NCBI RefSeq assembly: GCF_013359755.1
Contig: NZ_JABMCJ010000085.1
Span: 1-64,000 of the forward strand
DNA length: 64,000 nucleotides
Direction of reading: 5' to 3'
DNA from: Tardiphaga robiniae
GTDB taxonomy: Bacteria; Pseudomonadota; Alphaproteobacteria; Rhizobiales; Xanthobacteraceae
Shown: piece by piece, positions 35,488 to 44,795 of the stretch
Numbering within the stretch: position 1 is the first letter of the stretch
How the letters are laid out: every line of letters starts with the position of its first letter
Made by a program: the position numbers and the translations under genes
Notes under the pieces: generated by a model
Told to the model about the DNA's origin: nothing
What the model saw: the letters and a program-made list of their open reading frames with translations, nothing else
The model's database searches: none

Positions 35488-37170
35488 TCAGTCTCCGCGT
35501 GCGAGGGAAAGCGCAAAGATCGCGTCGAATCGGGTCGGATCAAACCGTCGCCACCGTGCGGCCACGTGGCCGTCGGGTCGAATGAGGTAGCCCGCCCCTG
35601 GCCTGTCGAGACCAAGCAAGTCCCGCGCTCGATGGCGATGATCGACGACGACGGTGGGCCGCGCATCCGCGCGGTCATTCTGCTCAAGAATAACTACGTT
35701 GAGACGATCGCGAGAGGCGACCTTGCACAGGTGCATTTCCACTGCCTCGTCGCCCCCCGCCACGACAACCGTCGGATCGAGGCCGACGAGGTCGATGAGA
35801 TGTCCGTCGTAAAGCTGATGCCCGCGCCGCATTTTTATTGGGAAGGTCGGCAGCGTTGCTCCCACGACCGGTCCGCTTTCCCAGCTTTCGTCCTCCGTCG
35901 TCTGGATCGGCGACGTGGCGAAGGTGATGGCAGTGGTCTGGCGCGGATTAACCAGGGCCCGTGCAAAGGCATTCGAGACAGCGAGACTAAGCGCCGCTTG
36001 GCGCATGAGCTCGAATCCGCGCGACGGTGGCGTCATGAACAGCGTGCTCTTGCGCGCCTGCTCGATGTTCTCGCGCGCGGCGAAGACGCGTTCGTGCGAA
36101 TAGCTGTCGAGGAGTCCGTCTCCGCCCCAACCCTGGATGACCGCGGCAAGCTTCCAGACGAGATTGCCGGCATCATCGATGCCGGAATTCAGGCCTCTCA
36201 CACCGAAGATCGGCACCAGATGCGCCGCATCGCCGGCAAACAGGATACGGCCATGTCGATAGTGCGGAAGCGTGAGGCAGTGGGCCTTATATAGACTGAT
36301 CCAGATCAGCTCATAGTCCGGTGCCTCGCCAATCATTTTGAGATGTGCATCGACCCTGGCGCGAACCCGCTCCTCCTGGAGTTCGATGGCCGAATCCTCG
36401 TCGTCACGAAGCTGATAATCGATCCGCCACACGTCATCCGGCTGACGATGCATCAGTACCGTCGAGCCGGGATTAGACGGAGGATCGAACCAGGCCCGAC
36501 GCTCGGTCGGATACTCGGAACTGAATTTGATATCAGCAATCAGGTAACGCCCCTCATAGGAGTTGCCCTCAAGCTTGAGACCGACTGCCTCGCGGACGAA
36601 GCTCCGTGCGCCGTCCGCGGCCACGACCCAGTCCGCTTCCAGATCGTAAACGCCATCAGGTGTTTCGACCGAGAGAATCACACAGTCATTGGTCGACTTG
36701 ACCGCCGTGAGTCGGCTGTGCCAGCGGATATCGGCTTCGGGACATTCGTTTAGCGCATCGACAAGGTATTGCTCCGCGAAGCACTGCTGGAGGTTAACCA
36801 TCGGGGGATACTTCTGATCTTCATCGTGAGGCATCTGGAAATCCAGCACTTGGTGACCGTGCCAAAAGCTGCGGCCCCCGGTCCAGGGAAGCCCTTTCGC
36901 AAGGGGACGCTGTACCGCGCCGAAGCGGTTCCAGATTTCGAGGCTCCTTCGCGAGATGCAGGCGGCACGGCTTCCGAAGCTCACCGAGTCGCGTGGCTCG
37001 AGCACGACCACCGGAATGCCATACCGGGCCAGACCAATGGCCGCCGTTAATCCGACCGGACCGGCTCCGACAACGACCACCGGCCGCTGCTCCGGCCTGC
37101 CATCGAGGCCAGGCGGGCGTCGGAACGGATAGGATGGGAAATCGTCATACATACTGCGACCGATGGCCAT
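35488..37170 (-). CDS. FAD-dependent aromatic monooxygenase (MhpA-like)
   Basis: A 560-residue class A flavoprotein hydroxylase: the GAGPVG dinucleotide loop (35-40), DG motif VAADGARSFVRE near 185, and GDAAHLVPIFGVRGLNSGIDDAGNLVWKLA near 305. A C-terminal thioredoxin-like domain (to about residue 560) is typical of MhpA/PHBH-type ring hydroxylases. It hydroxylates an aromatic acid with NAD(P)H and oxygen. ATG 37170 is preferred; TTG 37182 is also possible. It is in the operon with DUF2783, VOC and liv genes. Confidence 0.88.
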   Translation of the reverse strand: MAIGRSMYDDFPSYPFRRPPGLDGRPEQRPVVVVGAGPVGLTAAIGLARYGIPVVVLEPRDSVSFGSRAACISRRSLEIWNRFGAVQRPLAKGLPWTGGRSFWHGHQVLDFQMPHDEDQKYPPMVNLQQCFAEQYLVDALNECPEADIRWHSRLTAVKSTNDCVILSVETPDGVYDLEADWVVAADGARSFVREAVGLKLEGNSYEGRYLIADIKFSSEYPTERRAWFDPPSNPGSTVLMHRQPDDVWRIDYQLRDDEDSAIELQEERVRARVDAHLKMIGEAPDYELIWISLYKAHCLTLPHYRHGRILFAGDAAHLVPIFGVRGLNSGIDDAGNLVWKLAAVIQGWGGDGLLDSYSHERVFAARENIEQARKSTLFMTPPSRGFELMRQAALSLAVSNAFARALVNPRQTTAITFATSPIQTTEDESWESGPVVGATLPTFPIKMRRGHQLYDGHLIDLVGLDPTVVVAGGDEAVEMHLCKVASRDRLNVVILEQNDRADARPTVVVDHRHRARDLLGLDRPGAGYLIRPDGHVAARWRRFDPTRFDAIFALSLARGD

Positions 37171-37190
37171 GGCGGTTTCCAAAGTCCTGA

Positions 37191-38342
37191 TCAGTTGGTC
37201 GGATGCCAGTCGCCGTTTTTCACGACGGCGATGATGAAGGCCGAGCTGTCGAGACCGAGGTGATCCTTCGGGCTCATTGTGAAGATGCCGTTGATACCGA
37301 CAAACTCTTTCGTTTTCTCAATCTCGTCGCGGATCGCTTCGGGCGTGACCTTGCCGCCTTTGTCGATCGTTCGCTCGATCGCTCCGATCAGCATCATCAA
37401 CCCATCATAAGCGGCGCCACCGCCATAGGAGGCCGGCTCCTTCTGCGCTTCCTCGTAGGTGCGCTTGTAGTCCAGCGCGACCTTCTTCTGCGGTGCGCTA
37501 TCCGGCAGCTTGTCTGCGACGAGAAGCGAGGCAACGGGAACGAATACGCCTTCAGCCGCCGCTCCCGTGTTGTCGAGGAATGTCTTCGAGGCAATCGCGG
37601 GTGACAGATAGAGCGGGATGTTGAGACTGAGCTGCTTGACGTTACGGGCAATGATGCTCGGACTGGCGCCGATCCCGAAATTGAGGATTGCCTGTGCGTT
37701 GGCATTGCGGATGCGGGTGAGCTGGGCCGTCATGTCACTGTCGGTTGGCGCGTAGACCTCGTCAGCGACGATTTCGATGCCAAGTTCTTTTGCTGCCTTC
37801 AACGCCTGCTCGCGACCAGACTGACCGTAGCCATCCGAGCCGTTGAGCATGCCGATCTTGGCAATACCGTTCGTCTTCATATGTTCGAAGCCACGCAGCA
37901 CAGCCGTTCGATCGGTCGCGGGGGTCTTGAACACCCACTTCTTCACCGGCTCGACAATTGTGATTGCGCCGGCGAGCGAGATGAGGGGGATCTCGTTGTC
38001 TTCGAAGACCGGAATAGTCGCCATGGTCGTGCCTGTGCTTGAGCCCCCGATGATGGCCACGACTTTGTCCTGATTGACGAGGCGCAGTGCAAACGAACGT
38101 GCCTGCGACGTGTCGCCCGCGTCGTCATAAGCCACAAGCTCGAGCGGCCGACCTTTGACGCCGCCGGCCTTATTGATGCGGTCGACATAGAGTTTCAGTG
38201 TCTTCATCTCGGGGTCGCCGAGGAATGAGATTGGTCCGGTCGATGAAAGAAACGCGCCGATCTTGATTGGTTGCTGCGCCGCCGCAGGCCCGGATGCGCA
38301 AGTAGCTACGGCTGCCACCGCGGCAATAATTACATTTCGCAT
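37191..38342 (-). CDS. ABC transporter substrate-binding protein (Peripla_BP_6)
   Basis: A 383-residue protein with a signal peptide (residues 1-22, ending AAAQ). The blocks PIKIGAFLSSTGPISFLGDPEMKTLKLYVDRINKAGGVKGRPLELVAYDD and VVAIIGGSSTGTTMATIPVFEDNEIPLISLAG fit the HAAT/aromatic-binding group. It sits between the monooxygenase and the alpha/beta hydrolase in the same operon, so it is likely the main ligand receptor for the LivHMGF permease. Confidence 0.92.
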   Translation of the reverse strand: MRNVIIAAVAAVATCASGPAAAQQPIKIGAFLSSTGPISFLGDPEMKTLKLYVDRINKAGGVKGRPLELVAYDDAGDTSQARSFALRLVNQDKVVAIIGGSSTGTTMATIPVFEDNEIPLISLAGAITIVEPVKKWVFKTPATDRTAVLRGFEHMKTNGIAKIGMLNGSDGYGQSGREQALKAAKELGIEIVADEVYAPTDSDMTAQLTRIRNANAQAILNFGIGASPSIIARNVKQLSLNIPLYLSPAIASKTFLDNTGAAAEGVFVPVASLLVADKLPDSAPQKKVALDYKRTYEEAQKEPASYGGGAAYDGLMMLIGAIERTIDKGGKVTPEAIRDEIEKTKEFVGINGIFTMSPKDHLGLDSSAFIIAVVKNGDWHPTN

Positions 38343-38375
38343 GAGTAATCTCCCCCTGTTTGCTCTTTGCTCTGA

Positions 38376-39497
38376 TTAAAGACGCTGTGAAAAAGCAGCG
38401 ATCCTGTCTGCCGCCTCCTGAACGAGGTGCGGCTGACCGGCAAGGTAGTGATTGCCGCCGCGCAAGACGTGCCGCTCGGCTCGGCCGGCCGCGGCGCTCG
38501 CCCAGGTATCGTTATCGGACGGGAACACCGATGCGTCGGCCGTGTGTTCGAGCAGGAGGACCGGCACCGAGGTGTGCGCGAGGTTAGCGGGGCCATCGCC
38601 GCGGCTTGATTGCGACCATTGGCTCAAATAGCCGGTCAGAGAGGTGTAGCGGCCCATGCTGTTGGCGGCGTAGTTCTGCGCGCGGGGCGGCCCCCACACG
38701 GTCGTGCCGGGGATGCGATCGTTCGGATCGAGTGCCGGGTCAAGGCAGCGCGGGTCGGCGAGTGTGCGGTGAATGATGAAGGCCATGTCCCGCGGCCCGT
38801 CGTGCGCTGCCCTGATCTGGCGCAGCCGCTGTCGTGCCCAGATCTCGATGCGTGCGTTGCGGGCCTTCTGCGCAGCGCGGTAGCGCATCATGAATTCGGC
38901 AGAATAGGCCGGGCCGTTCTCGGGATTGAACATGTCGAGGGCTGGATCGGAACCCAGCGCATCACTTTCCTCGATCAAGGCCGGATCGAGCCAGGTGTCC
39001 ATGAGACGTGAACGTCCGAGATGAGCCGCGTTGAGGGAGATTGCATCGGCAGGAGGGAGATCTTCGGGCAAGAGATCGATCGGATCGCCAGCCGGCGTGT
39101 CTTCGATCGTAAGTGCCTCGGCCTGCGCTTGATAGAAGCTTACCAGCGCTCCGCCCCCAGAATTGCCGAGGAGCAGGATTCGCTCAAAGCCTTGCTGCCG
39201 CAGCCACTTGACGCCAGCACCAAGATCCTGGATGGCGCGTTCGAGCACGAGAACGGCATCGTTGCCGAGATAGCGCGTGTTGAGACCGAGCATCGCCACG
39301 CCGCGCTCCGCCAGGGCACCGATCAGATAGTGGCCCATGAAATTGCTGGTAGGATGGATCACGATTGCTGCGACCTTGGAGCCGGCGGGTCGCGCGAAGG
39401 CACCCCAGATGCGCGGCCGCAGCATTGCGAGGCCCGACTGGCTCTCCATTGCCGCGCCGGCGCGGACATCGATCGTGACGAGTTCCGGTGTGACCAT
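38376..39497 (-). CDS. Alpha/beta hydrolase
   Basis: The 373-residue protein has the nucleophile elbow LLLGNSGGGALVSFY (GxSxG, Ser near residue 113) and a C-terminal His region (VLRGGNHYLAGQPH). AAIVIHPTSNFMGHYL is the oxyanion-hole region. It may hydrolyse an ester or a ring-cleavage product. It lies between livF and the binding protein in the operon (five-base gap to livF). Confidence 0.85.
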   Translation of the reverse strand: MVTPELVTIDVRAGAAMESQSGLAMLRPRIWGAFARPAGSKVAAIVIHPTSNFMGHYLIGALAERGVAMLGLNTRYLGNDAVLVLERAIQDLGAGVKWLRQQGFERILLLGNSGGGALVSFYQAQAEALTIEDTPAGDPIDLLPEDLPPADAISLNAAHLGRSRLMDTWLDPALIEESDALGSDPALDMFNPENGPAYSAEFMMRYRAAQKARNARIEIWARQRLRQIRAAHDGPRDMAFIIHRTLADPRCLDPALDPNDRIPGTTVWGPPRAQNYAANSMGRYTSLTGYLSQWSQSSRGDGPANLAHTSVPVLLLEHTADASVFPSDNDTWASAAAGRAERHVLRGGNHYLAGQPHLVQEAADRIAAFSQRL

Positions 39498-39502
39498 GTG
39501 TG

Positions 39503-40219
39503 CTACACTCCCAAGTAAGCTTCTTGGACCCGCCGGTCCTCGAGAAGATCCAAGCCGTCACCTGCCAGAACGATCCGGCCGGTCTCGATGACGTAGCCGC
39601 GATCGGCAAGTGCGAGGGCGGCGTTCGCGTTTTGCTCGACCAGCAGGATCGTGGTGCCTGAAGCTCGGAGCTCGTCGATGATGTCGAAGATCCGTTCGAC
39701 GACGACGGGAGCCAGCCCCATCGACGGCTCGTCCAGCAGCAGCAGCTTGGGGGCTGACATCAACGCGCGCCCAAGAGCCAGCATCTGTTGCTGACCGCCC
39801 GAGAGCGTCCCTGCTAACTGCCGCCTGCGCTCCGCGAGGATTGGGAACATGGCGTAGGCTCGTGTGAAGCCTGCGGATACGGTGGCCCGGTTACGGCCGT
39901 AACCGCCGAGCAGCAGGTTGTCCTCGATCGTCAACTGCGGAAAAACTAGCCGCCCCTCCGGCACCTGCGCGATACCAAGCGCAACCCGTTCCGACGCGCG
40001 CAGGTGATTGATGTCGTGTCCACCGAATCGAATTGTCCCGCCATCGATCGGCTGGACACCGGACAGGCAACGCAGGAGCGTCGTTTTTCCGGCTCCGTTT
40101 GAGCCTACCAAGGCGACGAGTTCTCCGCGTCCGATTTCGAGCGACACGGTAGAGAGCACGCGAATACGTCCATAACTTGAGCTGAGATCCTGAACCTGAA
40201 GCAGTGGCACAGCGCTCAT
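39503..40219 (-). CDS. livF: Branched-chain-type ABC transporter ATP-binding protein LivF
   Basis: The 238-residue ATPase has Walker A GSNGAGKTT (36-44), the LSGGQQQMLALGRALM signature (137-152) and Walker B LLLLDEPSMGLAP. The shorter LivF form without the LivG insert is clear. It is the second ATPase of the permease and overlaps livG by four bases. Confidence 0.93.
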   Translation of the reverse strand: MSAVPLLQVQDLSSSYGRIRVLSTVSLEIGRGELVALVGSNGAGKTTLLRCLSGVQPIDGGTIRFGGHDINHLRASERVALGIAQVPEGRLVFPQLTIEDNLLLGGYGRNRATVSAGFTRAYAMFPILAERRRQLAGTLSGGQQQMLALGRALMSAPKLLLLDEPSMGLAPVVVERIFDIIDELRASGTTILLVEQNANAALALADRGYVIETGRIVLAGDGLDLLEDRRVQEAYLGV

Positions 40220-41049
40220 GATCGCCTCCGCCTGATGCCGCCACCGAGATAAGCGCGGATGACTTCCGGGCTGCGTCGAATCTCGTCAGGGGTTCCTTCC
40301 GCCAGCTTCTGGCCCTGATCGAGGACGACGATGGTCTCAGCAATGCTCATGACCAGCTTCATGTCGTGTTCGACCAGGAGCACCGTCACGCCCTGCAGCG
40401 CGATATCGGCGATGAGGTCGCGCATCGTGGCGGTCTCAGCCGGGTTAAGGCCCGCAGCCGGCTCATCCATCAGAAGAAGTTTCGGTTCAGCCGCGAGCGC
40501 GCGAGCGATATCGAGCCGCTTCAGCGCGCCGTAGGGCATCGCGTCAGAACGTGAATCGCGAAACGTGTCCAGACCGACACGCTGGAGTAACATCTCCGCG
40601 CGATCGCGCGCTTCGGCATTGGCCTGGCGGATAGCTGGCGTGTTGAACAAAGCCTTGAGGAAACTCGGTTCCGAGCGCAAATGGGCTCCGACCATGACAC
40701 TCTCAAGCGCAGTCAGCTCAGAGAAGGTCTGCAGGTTTTGGAATGTGCGTTGCAGCCCCGCCTGGGCGCGTTCGGCGGTGGGTAGATCCGTCACATCGCG
40801 CTCGTCGAGCAGAACCTGACCGGCGGACGGCCGGACAACCCCCGCCACAAGATTGAAGAGGGTCGTCTTGCCAGCGCCGTTCGGTCCGATGAGGGCATGA
40901 ATGCGACCTGCAGTCACCACAAAGCTGACGTCGTTGACGGCTTTGACGCCACCGAATGCCCGCGAAAGATTGCGGATCTCGAGCAGCCGATGTGATGGTT
41001 GTGGCGCAATCATCGGCTCTAGCCTGAGACGGACAATGGATGACGTCAT
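40216..41049 (-). CDS. livG: Branched-chain-type ABC transporter ATP-binding protein LivG
   Basis: The 277-residue ATPase has Walker A GPNGAGKTTLFNL (near 52-64), the LivG-specific segment (GLQRTFQNLQTFSELTALESVMVGAH), an LKRLDIARALAAEPKLLLMDEP signature and Walker B. ATG 41049 overlaps the livM stop by four bases. It energises uptake with LivF. Confidence 0.93.
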   Translation of the reverse strand: MTSSIVRLRLEPMIAPQPSHRLLEIRNLSRAFGGVKAVNDVSFVVTAGRIHALIGPNGAGKTTLFNLVAGVVRPSAGQVLLDERDVTDLPTAERAQAGLQRTFQNLQTFSELTALESVMVGAHLRSEPSFLKALFNTPAIRQANAEARDRAEMLLQRVGLDTFRDSRSDAMPYGALKRLDIARALAAEPKLLLMDEPAAGLNPAETATMRDLIADIALQGVTVLLVEHDMKLVMSIAETIVVLDQGQKLAEGTPDEIRRSPEVIRAYLGGGIRRRRS

Positions 41050-42023
41050 CGGCCCACCCTCCGTCCGAACAGGTCGGCAAGAGTCGGAACAATGCCGCGC
41101 GGCATAAAGATCATGGTCGCAATGAGGACGATACCGATCGCGACGTGCTTGTATTCAGCGAAGGCCGCCACGAGCTGAGGCAGCGCAGTCAGGATCGCGG
41201 CACCGACCAAGGCGCCATAAGTTGAGCCGAGGCCGCCGAAGACGATCATGGTCAGGAACTCGACCGACCTCAGGAAGCCGGCATCCGCAGGCGTGATGAA
41301 GCGTTCGGCGAAAACGAAGAACGCCCCCGCGATACTTGCCAGGACAGCAGAGAAAGCGAAGACCAGTGCCTTGGCGCGGGGGACGTCAACGCCGGCCGTT
41401 GCCGCTGCGATCTCGGACGAGTGCAGCGCGCGCAGCGAGCGGCCGGCCGGCGAATTGACGAGGTTTTCGGCGAGCCAGACCGCCACGATCAGGAAGGCCG
41501 CCACGATCCAGTACCAGAACTCGATCGCACGGAGTTTGAATTCGCCGAGCCGCATAGCTGGCACGCTCAGGCCGTCCGGGCCACCAGTGAGCCAGATCTC
41601 ACGATTGAGTACGATCGAGATGATGATCCCGAGCCCAAGTGTCGCCATCGCGAGATAGTGGCCCTTGAGCTTCAGGATCGGACGCGCGATTACGTGGGCC
41701 AACAGACCGACGACGGTAGCTATGACGGGGGCTGCGATGAGGCCGTGAACACCGAGCTTTATAGAAAGTAGCGCGGTGCCGTAGGCGCCGAGCGCGAAGA
41801 AGCCGGCATGACCTAGACTAATTTGGCCCGCGTAGCCCGATAGAAGATTGAGCCCAACGCATACAATAGCGCTCAGCCCGACCTTCACCGCGACATCGAA
41901 GAAGAACGGGTTCGGAAAGCTCAGCGGCAGAACGATGAGGATCGCCGAAAGAATTGCCAGCCGACCGAGGGGCGCGCCGAGCGAGATCGCTGCTGAGAGG
42001 GTGGTGCCAGTGGCCATGATCAC
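41046..42023 (-). CDS. livM: Branched-chain-type ABC transporter permease LivM
   Basis: A 325-residue inner-membrane protein with about ten hydrophobic segments. GLNLLSGYAGQISLGHAGFFALGAYG is the LivM signature and FGGLGSTYGALVGAAIL marks the C-terminal half. It overlaps livH and livG by four bases each. Confidence 0.93.
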   Translation of the reverse strand: MIMATGTTLSAAISLGAPLGRLAILSAILIVLPLSFPNPFFFDVAVKVGLSAIVCVGLNLLSGYAGQISLGHAGFFALGAYGTALLSIKLGVHGLIAAPVIATVVGLLAHVIARPILKLKGHYLAMATLGLGIIISIVLNREIWLTGGPDGLSVPAMRLGEFKLRAIEFWYWIVAAFLIVAVWLAENLVNSPAGRSLRALHSSEIAAATAGVDVPRAKALVFAFSAVLASIAGAFFVFAERFITPADAGFLRSVEFLTMIVFGGLGSTYGALVGAAILTALPQLVAAFAEYKHVAIGIVLIATMIFMPRGIVPTLADLFGRRVGR

Positions 42024-42901
42024 ACCCGATCCATGGCAACGCGGCCGAACAGACCGCCGGGGCGAACCATCAACACAGTGAGGATTAGAAGGAAGGCGAT
42101 CGCGTCCTGGTAGCCGGAAGAGACATAGCCGCCGGTGAAGGCCTCAACGAGACCAAGCACGAGCCCGCCCGCCAGCGCGCCGAACGGATTGCCAAGCCCG
42201 CCCAGCATCGTCGCGGCGAAGCCCTTGAGGCCGAGCATGATGCCGATATCGTACCGTGTCAGCGTAATCGGCGTTGTGAGAACGCCGCCAAGCGCCCCCA
42301 ACGCCGCGGCGAGAGCGAAGCTGACGAGCAGCACGTGCCGTGTCTCTATCCCGACCAGTTGTGCGGCGAGGGGGCTCTGCGCCGTCGCGCGCATGGCTTT
42401 GCCGAACAGGGTTTTTTCGAAGAACCACCAGAGCAGTGCGGCCACGATGGCGAGTGTACCGAGTACCCAGAGACTCTGGCTTGCAATCGAGGCACCGAGT
42501 ACCTGGACGTTGGATTCGCCCGAGAACGCCGGGAAGACGAATTCGCGCTTGCCGAGTGTGACTTCCACAATGCCGCGAAGCAAAACCGAGCCGCCGATCG
42601 TGATGATAATGAGGGTGGCAAGACCCGCGCGCTGGGCGGGCTCAATCGCAAGCCGGTAGAAGGCGACACCGGCTATCGTCGCAGCCGCGATCGCTACCGG
42701 CACGGCGAGCCAGATCGGCAGCAGGCCGGTAGTCGTGAACAGGAAGGCGGTGAGCATGCCGCCCAGCATCACGAACTCGCCTTGGGCAAAATTGATGATA
42801 TTGCTCGCGTTGTAGATGATCGCGAATCCCATGCCCACGAGAGCGTAGATCGCGCCCCGGGTCAGGCCCGACGCGGTGAATTGGGCGAAATCCGCCAGCA
42901 T
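42020..42901 (-). CDS. livH: Branched-chain-type ABC transporter permease LivH
   Basis: A 293-residue inner-membrane protein with eight or so hydrophobic segments. LTRGAIYALVGMGFAIIYNASNIINFAQGEFVMLGG and LKGFAATMLGGLGNPFGALAGGLVLGL are the LivH signatures. It is the first gene of the leftward catabolic operon and diverges from the LuxR gene. Confidence 0.93.
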   Translation of the reverse strand: MLADFAQFTASGLTRGAIYALVGMGFAIIYNASNIINFAQGEFVMLGGMLTAFLFTTTGLLPIWLAVPVAIAAATIAGVAFYRLAIEPAQRAGLATLIIITIGGSVLLRGIVEVTLGKREFVFPAFSGESNVQVLGASIASQSLWVLGTLAIVAALLWWFFEKTLFGKAMRATAQSPLAAQLVGIETRHVLLVSFALAAALGALGGVLTTPITLTRYDIGIMLGLKGFAATMLGGLGNPFGALAGGLVLGLVEAFTGGYVSSGYQDAIAFLLILTVLMVRPGGLFGRVAMDRV

Positions 42902-43015
42902 GTTTCCCTCCCAAATGGCCGGGCGCTGCCTGCGCCTTCTGTGGCGAGGTCTAGACTGGGTGGACGAACTGGTTCAGAACATCCCCCTAGAAGGGGACAA
43001 CGGGGAGTTGCTCAA

Positions 43016-43831
43016 ATGGCCGAAAGGGACAATGCCCGATCGTTGGACGCATTTGCCGACACGGTTGGCGCGATTGGCACGCTGGGTTTTGACGAGATTC
43101 TGCTTAAAGCTGTGAACTCAGTCGTGACTGTTGATCATCTGACGGTGCTCACCTATCGGGCGAACGAAAAACTGCAGACCCTATCCATTGCTAGTCGCAT
43201 TGATCTCGCGCAGGCGCGCTCGCTGACGCGCGACTACGTTGCACATCTCCACGTGTTCGATCCGAACTTCCCCGATATCACCAAGCTGAGCCGGAGTCGG
43301 AGTCGACGGATTATCGTGAGAAGGCATGATCGATCGCGACTAAGGACCAAGGCCTATCAGCAACGCTTCTATTCAACGGTGGGAATCGTCGATAAGGTCT
43401 CTTACCTCTGGCGTCTCGGCGACGTCGCTTTTTATGTCAATCTGTACCGAACGCTGCGCACCGGCCACTATGCCGAGAATGAGTTACGCAAGTTGAGCGA
43501 GATCGCTCGCATGGTTGCGAGTTTGGTACGTATGCATGGCGGCCGGAAACGCCTCGAGACCGCGCTCGCCACCGGAAATTTTGGTGAACTCTCAACTCGC
43601 CTCGTCGAATTGCTTGGACCGCACTTGACGGCACGGGAGCAGGCGGTCCTCTCCTGCATCCTTATGGGTATGCATACGGAAGGCATCGCACTGAGTCTGC
43701 ATGTCAAACCGTCAAGCGTCATTACCTTTCGAAAGCGTGCCTATGCAAAACTCGGCATAGCAAGCCAACCCGAGCTATTCGCCAGGTGCCTGCGCGTGCT
43801 TCCACAATTTCCGATCGAAGCTCAACTTTGA
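43016..43831 (+). CDS. LuxR-type HTH regulator, divergent to the liv-monooxygenase operon
   Basis: A 271-residue protein with a 180-residue N-terminal sensor-like domain that has no AHL signature, and a C-terminal LuxR HTH (LTAREQAVLSCILMGMHTEGIALSLHVKPSSVITFRKRAYAKLGIASQ, about 205-255). ATG 43016 follows GGGGAG. Its divergent position suggests it controls the operon starting at livH. The signal is unknown and may be the substrate of the monooxygenase. Bases 43832-43995 after it hold nothing I can support. Confidence 0.83.
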   Translation: MAERDNARSLDAFADTVGAIGTLGFDEILLKAVNSVVTVDHLTVLTYRANEKLQTLSIASRIDLAQARSLTRDYVAHLHVFDPNFPDITKLSRSRSRRIIVRRHDRSRLRTKAYQQRFYSTVGIVDKVSYLWRLGDVAFYVNLYRTLRTGHYAENELRKLSEIARMVASLVRMHGGRKRLETALATGNFGELSTRLVELLGPHLTAREQAVLSCILMGMHTEGIALSLHVKPSSVITFRKRAYAKLGIASQPELFARCLRVLPQFPIEAQL

Positions 43832-43995
43832 GGTAGCTGCGGGGGAACCGAAGAAAAACGCGGGATTAGCTTTGTACCTTCAGAAGGGGACGTCCGTAAA
43901 ATGCGCCGGATGGCTCAAATCCGTTATTGCTCAAGCGGACACGGAAAGTTCTTGCCCGCATCATGTCGCTGGAGGAGGAGCTCGCGGTTTCGGTT

Positions 43996-44175
43996 CAGTC
44001 GATGCGCTGCAGGCCTGCTTGGTTGATCACACCGGTCCAGCGCTTGATCTCGCTGGCGATGGAGTCGCGTGTCTCTATGGGCGAAGTGGCTTGGGCCTGA
44101 ATGCCGAGCTGATCGAGCCGGTTCTGAAAGGCGACGGTACCGATCGCCGCGCGCAGCGTTTCGCTCAGCTCTCAA
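43996..44175 (-). pseudogene. TctC/Bug-type substrate-binding protein, C-terminal remnant
   Basis: The leftward frame reads ELSETLRAAIGTVAFQNRLDQLGIQ, then TSPIETRDSIASEIKRWTGVINQAGLQRID and a stop at 43996. This is the C-terminal end of tripartite tricarboxylate-transporter binding proteins (...IARWGKVIREAGI...). The rest of the gene is missing, so it is a remnant. Confidence 0.72.
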
Positions 44176-44462
44176 GCGCAATTTTCGCAATTGGAAAGTC
44201 TATACCTCCGAGTAACTCGCTCATCGGGACTATCACTGGGGCCAAGATCTCTCGGCCATGTTGGAGGGGCTGGACAGTCAATCCCGATCAGAGCTGCATT
44301 TGGCGGTCTCTGTTCGCTCAATTCGGGCAGAGAAATTATCAGTGATGCCCGATCATCGGGCCGCACCGATGCCGATGACGCTGCTCTTTCCGCATCGCCA
44401 GCACCTTTCCCGGAGGCTTCAGTTGCGTTTTGTTGCGCAATTGCAGGCCTAACTTGCGATAG

Positions 44463-44678
44463 ATGCGCCGAGTCTTGTTCTGGCCGAGCCGCCAATACGT
44501 ACCCGAATTTTATTGTGTGGCAGCACCAGTGTTGGATCAGGACAATCGGATGGTCGCAGCCATCGGAATTGGCGTCACGGCGAGCGACTTTGAGATGAAC
44601 AAGTCGAACTTGGTTCGTGAAATGATAAGGGCCGCGCAGCAAGCTTCGCGAGAATTGGGATGGCAACATTCTAGTTAG
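44463..44678 (+). pseudogene. IclR-family regulator, C-terminal remnant
   Basis: A rightward frame reads FYCVAAPVLDQDNRMVAAIGIGVTASDFEMNK...VREMIRAAQQASRELGW. This matches the end of the IclR effector domain (AAPVFD...VVAAIGIS...AA..IS..LG). No HTH precedes it. It is a remnant, possibly from the same lost operon as the TctC fragment. Confidence 0.75.
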
Positions 44679-44795
44679 ACAAGGACGATCGAAACAGAGA
44701 AGTTGGGGCGGGGGGAACGGTGGCATGGGTCGCCCGATGGGCGGCATCGAGTACTGCGCGATTCTGATGAATTGTATGATGCCGAGGCCATTTCC

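Noticed and set aside
44172-44747. A 191-residue leftward frame across the IclR remnant
   Set aside because: Composition is that of a shadow, and the opposite strand carries recognisable IclR sequence.
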